From: Sclerotinia nivalis
Taxonomy: Eukaryota; Ascomycota; Leotiomycetes; Helotiales; Sclerotiniaceae
Direction of reading: 5' to 3'
DNA length: 64,000 nucleotides
Assembly (NCBI GenBank): GCA_029531795.1
Contig: JAPEIS010000012.1
Location: 1,240,001 to 1,304,000, forward strand
The translations under genes and the position numbers were made by a program. Under the pieces are notes generated by a model. It ran no database searches and had not been told where the DNA came from. It saw nothing but the letters and a program-made list of their open reading frames with translations. This document shows positions 1-12,675 of this stretch, piece after piece. Positions within the stretch are counted from its first letter, which is position 1. Each line of letters begins with the position of its first letter.

Positions 1-1
1 C

Positions 2-625
2 GAGCGGTTCCACCCGGAATGCTTCATATGTTTTACATGTGGTACCGCTCTTCAAGACCTCGAAATCAGCCCAGAACCCGCCGTCTCCCGCGCAGCACGT
101 CTCGATCGTATCAAGCGTCGTGCACAGGGAGAAATCATCCCCGATACTGAAGGTGAAACAGAAGCCGAAGACGGAGATGCTAGACTACGATTCTATTGCC
201 ATCTCGACTGGCACGAACTTTATGCCCCTCGCTGTAAACATTGCAAAACCCCCATCATCGGTGAACATGCCGTTGCACTTGGAGAGCACTGGCACTATGG
301 TCATTTCTTTTGCGCCGAGTGTGGAGATCCTTTCGAACAAGGAATGACGCATATCGAAAAAGATGGATATGCCTGGTGTCTTTCATGCCAGACTAAACGC
401 ACGGAACGCAAAGCCCCGAAATGTAAAAAGTGCAACAAAGCCGTTCTGGGCCAGTACGTACAAGCGTTAGGTGGTGAATGGCATGATGAATGCTTTAGAT
501 GCGGACATTGCGCGGGTGGATTCGATGATGGACAGATTTTCCCTTGTCAGAGGGGAAATAAGGGGGACGGTGGTGAAATTATTGTGCTTTGTACGGGATG
601 CATGGAGAAGGAATTGAAGCAATGA
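2..625 (+). CDS. LIM-domain protein, paxillin-like (5' partial)
   Basis: The reading frame is open from the first full codon of the window to the stop, giving 207 visible residues; the N-terminus lies outside. Three LIM zinc modules are visible. The first is cut at its start (HPECFICFTCG) and its second finger is widened by a charged insertion of roughly 45 residues before the Tyr-Cys-His ligand cluster. The second begins CKHCKTPIIGEHAV and the third CKKCNKAVLGQYVQ, ending in CTGCMEK close to the C-terminus. LIM modules bind proteins, not DNA. Fungal proteins that end in a LIM array like this are paxillin-like (Pxl1 type) and act with Rho signalling and the cytokinetic or polarity actin machinery. 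The Lrg1-type RhoGAPs carry a GAP domain after the LIMs, which is absent here. The family call is good. Which LIM orthologue it is remains inferred. Confidence 0.85.
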   Translation, partial: ERFHPECFICFTCGTALQDLEISPEPAVSRAARLDRIKRRAQGEIIPDTEGETEAEDGDARLRFYCHLDWHELYAPRCKHCKTPIIGEHAVALGEHWHYGHFFCAECGDPFEQGMTHIEKDGYAWCLSCQTKRTERKAPKCKKCNKAVLGQYVQALGGEWHDECFRCGHCAGGFDDGQIFPCQRGNKGDGGEIIVLCTGCMEKELKQ

Positions 626-2192
626 AGGCTTGTATGACTTATGCGTCTATGTTTTCATCTGTATTTCTTGTCTATCGTTTTGCACTGAGGGCAGGGCAGG
701 GTAGGGCTTGGATTTGGATTTGGATGGGCGGTTAGTTCTTGGTTGATTTCAGCATTGAATATTCCTTTTGTGAGCATGAGAGCGAGCGCGTTGGGAACAT
801 AACAAGCAAAGCAAGCATTTTCCTTATGTGTATACATACGTTACTTTTTTAAGAGAAGAGGAGAGTAGTAAGGAGGAAATGGAATGAGTAAATTGATACC
901 ATGTAATGTGCAAGGTGCAATCAGTGGAAGAGTGAGAATGTGCGCAACTGTTCTGTTAGTTCTCAAAACTAACTGTGCCACACCATACCACTCTTGAGTT
1001 TAACACCAATAGATTACCACATCGGGCGGTATTCTTGCTAAATATTTTTGGGATTTTGTTGTATGTCTAGAATGTTTAATGCTGTTATTGATTTGGTATC
1101 TACTGGTTGGGGTTAGCAACTAGCGGTTAGTTGAGTGGATGGTAGGATTAGTTAGTAATGCGATGAAATAGCTGGTAGGTTTTTCATGAGGAGGGAGATG
1201 GATGGATGGTTTTCCTTAAGAATAGAGGTGATGTTGAGATTAAAGGTGATGTTCATTGTGTAATTTGTATGGAATGTGAAGTTCGTTTATCTCAATGGTG
1301 GTGCTTCTGTTGTGTGTTGTGTAGTTACTGACTAGTAGCACTTGCTGGTAACTATAGATTAGGGTTGGAGGCAACACTCCTGTTGTGAACTTGTGATTAT
1401 GTAGATACTTGTATACCTATTAGTACTCAGATAATTAGATTAGATGAGATTGAAAGTGTCACGGAAAACGTCAAAGTTGTTTGTACTTAGACTGACAAAC
1501 GCAATCACATGTAAATAATTAACGATTACCTAATTGATTCTAGTTCAACTCTAGTGCGGGCGCACCTTCCCGATTGTTGAGATTATGCGGAATGTTCCTG
1601 GGCATAAGCGGAATAATTGTAAGGGTCTTCCTAAAAAGCACGAGACCCTTTTTGGAAAATAACAAGGAAATTCACAATCCCCTCATCTTATCTTACATTC
1701 ATCTTCTCCCTTATTCACAACCATTTTATTTTGTTCCTTTCCCTTAGAACATTATTCATTTCACACATACTGAGAGGTTGCGCAGAGGAGTTTCAACCCT
1801 CAATTACATTGCATTACTCCAAAACTACAGAACGAACTACTTTCAGCAGGACGAACCATATTCTTTAGAGATACCCCTATTCCTCTTCGTCCAGCTACGA
1901 TATTTGGAGATATTAATATAATCGAAAGTTTTGGTAAAGCTGGGGCATCAACTCTCTACCACCTGCAGAAACTCAACAGCCATTTGTCTGACGTTATCGC
2001 TGGGTCAATCTTGTAGGAGTATTGTTAAGTCTTCAAAGCTTCAGAGTCCTATCATCTAAAACAAACCCTGATTCAGTAGGTCAGTCATCTCATCCTGTCA
2101 TTTGCAGATTATTAATAGCTTTGAAACAGAAAGTCTACATTGATTCTCAATCCTTTCGCTTGCGGCCGATTTCCTTTCGTAAAATAAACACA
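626..2192. other. Intergenic, LIM gene 3' end to ethanolamine kinase start
   Basis: This holds the 3' UTR of the LIM gene and the promoter and leader of the kinase. CT-rich stretches at about 1680-1760 and 1840-1890 resemble fungal promoter or leader sequence. I see no RNA gene, repeat or convincing ORF. Confidence 0.5.
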
Positions 2193-3591
2193 ATGGCCAC
2201 AACATCAACTCCAAATGCTTCCACTGGCAAGATTCGTTTCATCCCCCTCTCTTACAACTCCGCCGAGTCGCAAACATCAGCCTTACGTCTAATCCTGACC
2301 CTGCGCCCCGATTGGGGACGAACTGATGGGAAGATAGAATTTATACGATTTACGGATGGCATAACAAACACCTTGTTGAAGGTCATCAACAGGAGACCTG
2401 GGCTTTCCGCTGAAGAGATTGATAATGAGGCAGTTCTGCTGCGGGCTTATGGTCAAGGAACCGATTTGATTATCGACCGAGAGCGCGAGACTCAAAATCA
2501 CGAATTACTTACGCAGTTCAATTTAGCACCAGCCTTGCTTGCCCGATTTAAGAATGGAATGCTATATCGATTCATTAGAGGGGCGGTCACCAGTCCTGCA
2601 GACCTCAGAGAGAAAAGGGTTTGGCGTGGAGTAGCTAGACGATTGGCAGAGTGGCATGCGGTTGTTCCGTGTCTTTCAGCGGATCGTGAGGCCCAACCCA
2701 CAGAAATAAATGGTAGTGAACAATTTGCTTTTCCAGCTACATCAAGCAAAATGGATCCTGCTCTGCAAACTGCTATTGACAACATCGCTCCTGGCAAGCC
2801 AGCCCCTAATGTTTGGACGGTGATGCAAAAATGGATATATGCACTTCCAGTGGGATCAGAGGCAGAAAAGACTCGACAGGCAACTTTGCAAAAGGAACTA
2901 ATTCGTCTGGTTGCTGAGCTCAGCAATCGACCGGGTCTTGGTGAAAATAGTGTGAGTGACCTTCGTGAAACCCGATGCGACCATAGTTGTCTTTGCACGC
3001 AATGTAGTGCTACCATAACGATGCATCTCCTGCTGTAGCCTCCCTGCCGCCAAGAATCGTGCTAACATTCTCCAGCTCGTATTTGCCCACTGCGACCTTC
3101 TAAGTGGTAATGTTATTGTGCAACCTCAATCTACTGGCATCACTACCCCGCCTGCCATAGAGACAGTCAGTTTCATCGATTACGAATACGCGACCCCTTC
3201 TCCAGCAGCATTTGATATTGCCAATCATTTTGCGGAGTGGGGAGGATTTGATTGCGAATATCAATATTTGCCCTCATGCGCAGAGAGACTCGATTTTGTT
3301 CGCGAATATATCCGAAGTTACTTTGCTCATTTAAAGCAACCTTGTGATGAAGAAGCAGAGGTTCAGAAAATGTTTACCGAAGTGGATATATTTCGGGCGG
3401 TTCCCGGGTTCTACTGGGGAATTTGGGCCTTGATCCAGGCCACGATATCTCAAATCGATTTTGATTATGCTGCATACGCAGAGATGAGACTGGGAGAATA
3501 TTGGGCTTGGAGGGAGGAGAATGACGGAAGTCGAGCGGCTTCCGGTAAGGAAATGCCCTTGAGAGAGAGAAGATGGGCGCAGGACGCATAA
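2193..3591 (+). CDS. EKI1: Choline/ethanolamine kinase family, probably ethanolamine kinase
   Basis: Two exons, 2193-2951 and 3076-3591, joined across a 124-nt intron (GTGAGT donor, GCTAAC branch, CCAG acceptor) encode 424 residues. The frame is open further upstream, but the ATG at 2193 gives the natural start. The enzyme phosphorylates ethanolamine with ATP, the first step of the CDP-ethanolamine (Kennedy) route to phosphatidylethanolamine, in the cytosol. Visible motifs are the nucleotide-loop-like RFTDGITNTLLKV (residues 52-64), the Brenner motif FAHCDLLSGN with catalytic Asp260 and Asn265, and the choline-kinase motif FIDYEYA followed by FDIANHFAEW. The splice restores the Brenner motif exactly, which supports the intron. 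Choline kinase is the alternative substrate class. The shorter N-terminus and the FAHCDLLSGN form favour ethanolamine. Confidence 0.9.
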
Positions 3592-4110
3592 ATATCGAAT
3601 TCTTTCTGACACAAGGAAAAGTTTTGGAATTTGTTTAGAGCGACTTGCATATTCATGAGGCTTCAACGCCTAAAAGCGTAGCCCAGTAGGGGAAGACTGG
3701 AGTCTTCAACGACAAAAATTCGAGATACCTAATGAAAATTTAAAAGTACATAGCTCGATTTTAATAATACAGAAAAAGCGATGATTTACATTACAACGTC
3801 TTTACAAGTAAATAGCGTGTTATCATTGCACCTTTTTAAGGATAGACATTCCGGAAAGACTACGAAGAGATGTGAGAGCAGTAGATGTTTTTTTGTTCAA
3901 GGGAAAAAAAAGACAAGGTTATATCAATGGCTTGGAAATATGGGATAAATCCGATAGACAGAGGAGGTTGATATGATGGATATGATGGATATCATACCAG
4001 TACAGTAAGTCTGTAGCACGTACATGACTCTGGGAGATCAATAACAGTGAAGGACTACGGAATAATTGTATGGATTGTACGGAGTAATGTGATGGGATAG
4101 GATGGGATGG

Positions 4111-4158
4111 GGGAGTATGGGAGTATGGGAGTATGGGAGTATGGGAGTATGGGAGTAT
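4111..4158. repeat. Tandem repeat, unit GGGAGTAT x6
   Basis: Six perfect head-to-tail copies of an 8-nt unit lie in the 3' flank of the ethanolamine kinase gene. Such arrays vary in length between strains. Confidence 0.95.
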
Positions 4159-5239
4159 GTGTTTCTTTTTCGTTTTCTTTGTGGTTATGATTCATGGATG
4201 TATTTATGCCTATAGGTGTATGGTAGGTAGGTAATTAGATAAGTAAGAGTATGATTGTGGTATTCCTATTGGAGTCGTGGAGAAGAATTGATGGTTGTCG
4301 TGGTTAGTTGTTGACTCTGTGCTTGTGCTTGGGGCTTGGGCTTGTGCTATATGGCGCAAAATTCGAGACTATTATAACATCGGGAATTGGGAAATGCACG
4401 GCTGTGTCCTCTTCGTGGGCTTGTTGGTTGTGTTATATCATACATGTATTTCTTGCTTTCTTTTGCATTGCTTGCTTGCCGGGGCTATGGGCTGTAGTCG
4501 TGGTTGTGGTTGTAGCAGTAGCCTAGAGAAATAAAGTCGGATATGTCCTGGATTGGGATTGTAATGGCTAATTTTTCTATACTTGGCTATCTTTTGCATG
4601 GCGAATCATGATCAGTTATGAGGGTTCATTAGGCTTGGAATCTGAAAATCTTTAGTTTATTTGGAGTTTGTGTCGATATGGGAGGATATGTTAGGTACTC
4701 AGGTAGTTGCACAAATGCTCCGGAAAGCAATTGACTTGGCTCGAATTGCCCAGTTTGGATATCCGTAGCGAATCTTTAGCGGACAAGATTGCTAGAGTTT
4801 GTAAGTGGTATTTGTTAGATGATATTATAGGATTAGCATAGCAGTTATCGTTAGAGATCCAACAGTAGATACTTCGTACTTCGTACTCATGTCTGTGGAT
4901 CCCAATGAGGCGTACGTCACTTGTACATCCTTAACCTTAGTTATGATTGTGAACTTAAGATCCATGGAGCTGGAATGAAGGTCAAGTGGTGGACAAGTTG
5001 AATACACAACAATAGTAGGTTCGCACCATACTTACTATTTTGCGATTAGTATCATCACTGAATTTTGATCTACAACCAGATGATGGGGCCGTGTTGTCTA
5101 CTAGGGTAGGTACTCACGTGCGGCGTCTCAAGCGTTACGCCGATTCTACCCAGTCGGTCCTGCATGGACAAATTGGACTTTTCATGGTAATCAAACAGCT
5201 AAAAGGTTGCCTAGTGACGCTAACCAAATCAACGCCATG

Positions 5240-5298
5240 GATTTATTAATACCGCGGTACCTTTATTAATACCGCAAGCACAGCACAGCACAGCACAG
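5240..5298. repeat. Duplicated 14-mer followed by CACAG array
   Basis: TTTATTAATACCGC occurs twice, separated by nine bases, and is followed at once by about four copies of CACAG. This is a local duplication plus a microsatellite with no evident function. Confidence 0.8.
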
Positions 5299-5469
5299 TA
5301 AAGTAACATTTGAGGAGCAAAAACATTGAAGTTCTCAGCCCGAAAAATAGCAGAGATTGAAAATCCTATTTTGGGTTCTGACCTCAGAATGTTGTTTCAA
5401 AACATTTACGCGTACAAGTATCATGTTTGTGTGACCCTTCTACATTACACAATATTGCGTATTGCGTAT

Positions 5470-5492
5470 ACCGTACGAGTTACTCGTACGGT
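5470..5492. repeat. 11-bp inverted repeat, 1-nt spacer
   Basis: ACCGTACGAGT is followed by one T and then its exact reverse complement ACTCGTACGGT. It could be a dimeric transcription-factor site or a cruciform-forming scar. No adjacent gene is evident. Confidence 0.9.
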
Positions 5493-7539
5493 CGTTGAAT
5501 CTTATGTGATGTGTAAGCTGCAATGCGCATGCTTATACCAGCACTTCGGAACGATCTTCTCCAAATCTTAATCATAGGCGGTCGTGGCGATCTGACCACA
5601 GATCCATTTCTTATTTCATCTTGTACTACTCCATACAATCTCACTCCTCACTCACTAGTTATTTGATACTCTCAGTTATCAATTATAGACTTCATTACCC
5701 CTCATCTTCCATCATTCACACTTATCCTACTGGCGTCAAGGCAAGGCTGACAGCCCACTGCGCCCCTAAACCAGTCTTAGATCTTCGTCGCTCGGTGGCT
5801 TTGTGGGACAGCTTGTCTTGGTGTTGTGTTATCTTCACTGACTCGACTCAATGGTAACTACTCTCTCTGTACGGAGTACATCTCATTGCCTACTTGAACA
5901 TCGAAGATTGAGATAGAGATCGAAGGTTGGATTGCTCGATACACGATCAGGGTTTCTGCAGTGACTCGTAAGGATAGCATCTACTAGGTAGGGTATGTAG
6001 GGTATTTGTAGGGTAGTAGTGAGGTAAATTCAGGTCCAAATTCCAGGAGCCAGGAACAATTTGACGAAATATCTAAAAATACCCGATGCAACATATAAAT
6101 TCCTATTTGCTAGGTTTACGACTTTATGTGGCGACAACGTTAATTCGACGTCAATATCACTTATAATTTATACCAGCAAAAACAATTAAGTCGGCAAATT
6201 TTGTTCTATGTATTGCTACCTTCAATTGAAAACACCGACGGGTATGAGGTACGGCCCCAGTAAGGTACTAACAACGGATATAGACTCTCGTAAGAATATA
6301 GGCTCGGATGTACAAATCATCAATTCAATAGCTCCAGAATCATTTTGTTCCACAAAATGTTCAATGTCTAAAATGTTGACCCAAGGAACTGATGCTTATC
6401 CTAGTCACTCTTACTTTCTCTAGCGACCAAAACCAGCGGGATGCCATACCAAGATGTGTTTTCCGATTTTTGACATTGAGTTTAAATTAGCTTCCCTTCA
6501 AAATGTTTGAGTAAGTTTATTAGTGTATTAAAGCAATGTTATTATTGGCTGCATCGTTTTAAAACTTTCAAAGCTCTCGCAAAGCTGAGGCCGTTTCAAC
6601 AAATCATCTCGAAGGATCATCATACTTCTGCCCTCACAGAGGTTAACACATCACCGTACAAATGTCTATCCTCAATGCTAAGCTTAGGATCAACATCAGT
6701 GTATGAAAATAGCACTACCTGAGCCTCCGGATTTGCAGGACAGGTAGCTATCATCAGCTATGGGCAGTGCTATACTATAATTCCAAGGTGTCACAGTGAG
6801 TGCGTTTCATACCAGATGATCATCTACCACTCCGTGGAAACAATTTTAACGATCTATTCGTTCTTGGTAATTCATAAGTATATTCTCAAAGTTGTAATTG
6901 GGTACCACCGAACTAAATAGTGATTAATAGTATGTCGGAACAACCCTTGTGATCAAACCTAAAGTTGACATTGGAAAGCTAAAGTAAGCAGGAAGAGTGT
7001 TGTATCATTACGCGGTTCTTAGTTCCTTTCAAGATTTGCTTTAAATGAGCACAAAATGATACTAGATGATCCGAAGTGGATGGAGCCAATGGCTTAGTAG
7101 CTTCCGTTTAGGTTCCTCCAACGAACCATGGAGAATCTTTTGAGTTTCTCACTTTCTCGCTTATGTTTTAATCCTAGTCAAGTCAAATCTCAACCGCATG
7201 GCATCCATACATAGATAGTATCATTACACACCCCCCTAATCACTATCGATGGGTGGAGTTTGTTGTTGAAGCGGTCGGGACACCCCACCTCTGGAAACAC
7301 CAGGGATAGTCCTAGCGATTCAAGGCTGAGGATTAGCACGATGCCATGCCCCATTCCTGAATTGGTTATCATCCATGCGCCCGCCTAGAAGGCATATTTG
7401 GTAGGATGAAAATGCTAGTGATCAGGGATATGATGATCTCACTGAACTGCGGACTTGAAGGAACAGCCGGTATAACTCAGTATCCTTTCCCATCAAACCG
7501 TTTTTGTTATATATCATCTAGGCATCACCCAACATAACC

Positions 7540-8872
7540 ATGACTACCACATTCACACCCACAATTTACAACTCTGGGCAGTACTTTTACACAACATCAA
7601 TGGATTCATCAGCGGATAAAGAAGAACGCAAGCGCGAGGTATGTTACTCTCTATTAGGCAACTATAATACACGGACTGATAAAAAGTTATAGTACAATCG
7701 TCTTGCACAAAGAGAATTCCGTATGCATTTTGAGGTCTACATTACGAGCATTAGAACTAATGATGAATTTACCAGGCCGAAGAAGAAAGGAGCACCTTAA
7801 GAACCTCGAGCAAGCCCAAAAAGAACAGAGCTCTGAGCAATCTGAAGAGATTGAACGTTTAAGATATCAAAATGATGAACTCAGAAGAGAGAATGAAGCT
7901 CTCCGGGCACAAATTTACGGTTCAGCATCACAAGGTCTCCTACTCCAACCACTAGGACCGATTTCTTCCGATCATCGACAATACTCTTTATCTCCATCTA
8001 TTTCTGGCGCCTCTATTTCAAATGCTGGTAGCCCTCCAGCTTCTTTGAGTTCGGAAATGATGTCTATGGGCTCAATGCCAATGACGTCTGCGATGATTTC
8101 ACCATCTACGTATGCATATACCGATGCAGCTGCTCTATCTTCTCAGCCATATAATATGGTACATCCATCCGGCCTTCGTCCACATAACTCACAAAGCTCA
8201 CCTGATATATCAGGGTACTCACCCCGATCTACAATGGGGTCTTCCAATTTTCAACACCCATCTCTAAATATCCCTCAAGCCGGCGGACGTGGCAACGTCA
8301 CTGACCAACAATCGAGGACATCTTCTTCAGGACAAAAGTTGGTAGGCCCTATGGACGACGCAGCTTATTCGTGGTATTAACGGGTCTGAAGTATCTCGAT
8401 GGCCATGATGCCTTACGACCGTAAGAAGAGTCGCACTCAAATTCGGGAACTTTTCCGTCCGCTCCTTTCCGATCCCTCGATTTTGAATGGCTCCTCTCCA
8501 GATCGTCATCTCGCCCTTCTTCACTCCATGACCGATATCCTTCCCCCAACCCTCAAGCCCAACAAGTCGCAACTCGCAACTGCTCACTACTATGCTATTG
8601 ATATGATCGCTTCTCCTTCATTACGCGATCGTCTCATGACTTTATCGCGAGATGTGGCGCAAAGCTTCATTCGGGACTTTGGGAGTTGTATCGGGGAGGC
8701 GGATGATGTTGGACAAATCATCATCTGGGGAGAAGATCCTTACAATGAATTAGCGTGGGAAATATCACAACCCTTATTAGGGAGATGGGGATGGTTACTC
8801 GGTCGGGGTTTTGTCGATAGGAGCAACGCGTGGAGGATACAGAGAGGGGCTCTTCCTTTACCTGAATGGTAG
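7540..8872 (+). CDS. bZIP transcription factor with C-terminal DUF3425 domain
   Basis: Exons 7540-7638, 7693-7720 and 7776-8337 are joined by two short introns. The second intron falls inside the basic region, and removing both gives NRLAQREFRRRRKEHLKNLE, the fungal AP-1-type basic motif, followed by a heptad leucine zipper with LRYQNDELRRENEAL. A Ser/Pro-rich linker leads to TAA at 8378-8380. In the same frame, from 8392, comes a complete DUF3425 region (LFRPLLSDPS to GALPLPEW), the usual C-terminal partner of this bZIP class. Joining them needs a third intron, 8338-8391, with a weak GTTGGT donor, a TTAAC branch and an AAG acceptor. This keeps the frame and gives 389 residues. If it is not spliced, the protein ends after the linker at about 224 residues. 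The targets are unknown. Family members often regulate stress or secondary-metabolism genes. Confidence 0.82.
8338..8391 (+). other. Proposed third intron of the bZIP gene (removes in-frame stops)
   Basis: The 54-nt segment starts GTTGGT, carries TTAAC ten nucleotides before the end and finishes in AAG. It contains the in-frame TAA at 8378 and TGA at 8387. It is the only donor I found with the right phase to join the bZIP half to the DUF3425 half. The donor is weaker than the GTATGT-type donors of the two upstream introns. Confidence 0.55.
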
Positions 8873-9170
8873 ATAATGAATTTTTATTTTTTATTCTTTT
8901 TATTTTATTTTTTGGGATTTTGGCGTTGGTTGGATGAGTGGGGTTCGGATCATTCACGCACTCGGGGCTAACGGCAAAGTAAGGAAGGATCCTTACGGAA
9001 TGGACTGACGGCACAATATCTTCCGGCATAGCGAACGGCGTTCCGCATTGAAAATCTGTTGCACATGTATTATGATGGTATTCTATAGATGCATTTCTTG
9101 GATTGGAAACTTAGATAGAGACCATTTCTGGTCGGACAGAACGAAGCGGATGGATATCATGTTTGAAATT

Positions 9171-9244
9171 ACATATACATTTATATCTTCATGCAATGTT
9201 TACCTTTACATATACATTTATATCTTCATGCAATGTTTACCTTT
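9171..9244. repeat. Perfect 37-bp tandem duplication
   Basis: Two identical, directly abutting 37-nt copies begin ACATATACATTTATATCTTC. The absence of any mismatch suggests a recent duplication. Confidence 0.95.
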
Positions 9245-9538
9245 ACTATTACCATTACCATGACAAGTCTACCTCGAAAAGTGACTTCGAAACTTGCTTG
9301 AACATATGGACATGTGGACATGTGATGAGAAGGAGAACCGTGGGATGATACTAACTACATCCGAGAATCCCCATACCAAAGCGTTGGTATGTACGTACTG
9401 TGCCGTACTACTACACTGCAAGCGGATAATTGGTAAAACTTACTAGGTGGTTTGAGAGGTATGTGGTACTATAGTAACCCTTTCTGGGGCTAGGGGATTT
9501 TCGGGATATTGCAACTGTTGGGCTGTTGAGCTGAGCTG

Positions 9539-9570
9539 TTGAGCTATTGAGCTATTGAGCTATTGAGCTA
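9539..9570. repeat. Tandem repeat, unit TTGAGCTA x4
   Basis: Four perfect 8-nt copies are preceded by imperfect GAGCTG-type copies from about 9516. Confidence 0.9.
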
Positions 9571-12500
9571 CACAACTATCATTATCAACCTTTTCTAGCC
9601 CCTCTGTACGTACATATATCCTAGATCCAAACCCCAACGATCAGACATCGATAGTGTTTTTTCTCCCCGCCATCATCCGTTGATATACATTTCGTCCCAC
9701 CCTGTTCTTCTCACTGTAGATATAGTCGCAGAATACCCAAACCCAACCCTCAAGTCCATGGATAGCACATAACGTAAAGCTATCAATAGAGCTATCTGAT
9801 ATTTAAGTTTAAGACAGCTGGGGTGACATGCATACCACCTACCTTGGAACATCGATTGTACCTTTCCAAATTTGGCCTATGTGCGTACCCGATTACTTGG
9901 TACGCTAGAGATGTCAACCTTGGGTCAGATATTGATCAGAAGATTAAGCTTAAAAGAATGATAACTGTACGTACTGCGCATGTGCATTTCACAGATACAG
10001 AAACAGATGAAGTTTATTTGATGTTATTCACGTGCGATGTATTTCACCTTTTTTCAAGCAGGCAGATGGGGATGAAAATGAATGGGGTGAATTATACAGT
10101 ATGAAATCCCGTCCGAGTTCGACGGTTAATGGTGGATAAGGTGGCTTAGCACGCCGTTACTGGATTTCATGGAACGATACTTCCTAAGTTCAAGATCACC
10201 AAACTTCGATTGCAGATCTCGCCCTTCGGTCTTTCGAGTTAGCGTGCACCAACGAATGAGTGAATGAACGACAATGATAAACATCTCGGCAACCAAAATC
10301 ATAAAAATCGCTCATTTCATAACATGGTCACATATGGAGTACGTTCTACATTCTAATATCGTTTGGGAGAAAAGGTACTTCCCATCCTTGGCATATTTAC
10401 CACTTTCTTCAATTGGTTAATCTGAAAGTATAGTAGTATAGTAGTTAACGCTGCTTACTCATCTGTACACATCCAGTATCCAGGGGGATGCGCTATGCAC
10501 TATGCATTACAACACAGCACTCATGTTCTTGGGTCTCGAAACCATCACTTTCATTTTCCCCGCGACTAGCCACCCACTACCCATACAATGAATTTAAAAT
10601 ACACGTTGTAGATATTAAGGTTACATTATAAGGAATCATACTATTCTATTATTCGCTTCTATAGGTGACAGTATAAAGTAAACAGGGTTTCCTCGTACAA
10701 ATCTCGCCCTTCGGGATTATAATCGCAAATTTAAAGAATGCCTTACCGCCATACGGCACAGGGAGGATCGTTTTTTCTATCGATCCTAGTATCCCCTCCC
10801 CTGTTCTTCCGTGGGTGGATTCATTTTCATGGGTTCAGTAGTGAAGTGAAGATACCTGCCAAAGTTCAAAGCCTCTTCCCGCGGCCACTAAGCGAGCTAA
10901 GCATGTAGGGATAGGGATTAAGGTTAATCTGCATTTGCCTCATTTGTGGAATAGTCTGTATTACTATTGTATCCTAGACAATAAGCGGGCTTTAGAACCA
11001 TCCTTTTTATGGAAAAGTTTTTGATTGGTTTGCTCGTTTGGGTTTGGGGGGACCCGTTAGAACGTTTGTTGCTGTTTTCTTGTGGGGTGGTTGGGGGCTG
11101 GATTTTGTCGGTAGGTGCTAGGTACGAAGTATGCACCGTTTGATCTTTTCGTGTCGTGCTAATTCTAAATAATTGGAGTTTTAACAAGAATGAGGTGTGT
11201 ATCTAAGTAGGTATTCCCGGAGTGAAAGTGGGAGGGCTGTTAAATAAGAAAGGTAGATGGGAGATATTGTTAAATGGACATACAGACATATGTTCCTTTG
11301 CCAAATCCTTATTTGGATTGCGGTTGCTTCTCGCGAATTTTGGTAACCATGCTATGGTTATGGTTTATCTACTTATTCATGATGTAGCAGCCGTATGATC
11401 TCAATGGATTGATTTTTTTATTCAGCTAATTCGTGCAGAAAATGCATTTGCTATCAAAATAGTATCCGGCGTTCGAAGTTATCGAAGTCGAAAGAATACA
11501 GTCATGCTTCAGTTTAATACCAAACACCAAGAGATTCCCAATAGAATAACTCTAATGCACATCCCAAGTCAATATCAGCCACTCTCTACGGAGTGCTGGA
11601 TCAGCACAAGGAATGAAAAGTCTAAGAAGATCTGACAACAGCGTACAGGTTGGCGTGCTAATATGCAGCAGCCACGTTGAGTGAGATGAGCCAGCCCCCA
11701 AATAATCAATCTTTAAGTGAAGGATGATAGATGATAAGCTCGCGAGTTATTTCTTTACACCTGAGGAAGAGAACTTTCCATGAACACAGTAAGCCATTTA
11801 TTCGAGACCAAATCAAATGATGGTGGATGCGGGGATGAGGCGTAGGGCTAGGTGGGTTTGAAGAGGAAGTTCGCTGCTGGAATGTCCGGGTTTTGTGGCT
11901 CACATCAGCGGTGCTATTGCTAGAATCATCGATCATGTAGATGGGTGAGGGATCTACGAATTTTTTTCCTAGATCAGTGCAAGACCTGATGAATATCCAG
12001 AGAGCTTTACCGAGATTTCTAGTTTCCGGTATGCAAATGCATTCAAGGAATTTGCTTGCCTCTCACGCATCGAGCAAATCTATCATCTTATTCGATGACA
12101 TACGATTCTCAAATTTCAATCCTCGGTATATGCCGAGCGAAGCGTTGTGTCGTAATGGATGCATAAAGTAAAGGGCGATAATGATCTAATATCCGCAAGG
12201 CTGAGTTTAAAATTCAGCAGTATAATGACGTTGTTATGATTGGTGGGCTTGTACGAGCTGCATGTGTACACCTCAGATATCTCTCGGCAGCGGACTGCTA
12301 TAGTTAGCACCTGCGATTGATTCATGTACGAGCTGGTTTGTGGACGGGATAGGTGTTGGAATGAAGTGAGATTTGAATCGACGAGGATATGCGAGGTGGA
12401 CGATTGTTCTGCGATGTGTGATGCATATTCGCAAAGTATGAATATGGGTATGATACAAAGGAGATGGAAAATTCAATATAAATGCTGATGCTGATGCTCC

Positions 12501-12675
12501 TGGTCTCGATCGATGTATCGATTTGAATTACTTGCGAATGTATGTGATAGAATCTTGGCAAATACATAGCAAAATAGCTGTGGCGTTTAATCTCAAAGTA
12601 TCGTTTCTACTGCACTTTTTGCCCCCAAAGGAAGTTCTTTCATGGGTATATGATGGTATCTGTTGTGAGGGTGGG

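Larger units (their letters stand above)
3592..7539. other. Gene-poor stretch with microsatellite and palindrome
   Basis: No recognisable coding exon or RNA gene is seen in about 3.9 kb. The stretch is AT-rich with scattered short ORFs lacking family features. It contains the 8-nt tandem array at 4111-4158, a CACAG microsatellite at about 5278-5298, two copies of TTTATTAATACCGC at 5240-5276 and a near-perfect palindrome at 5470-5492. The last 300 bp or so would hold the bZIP gene promoter. Confidence 0.5.
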
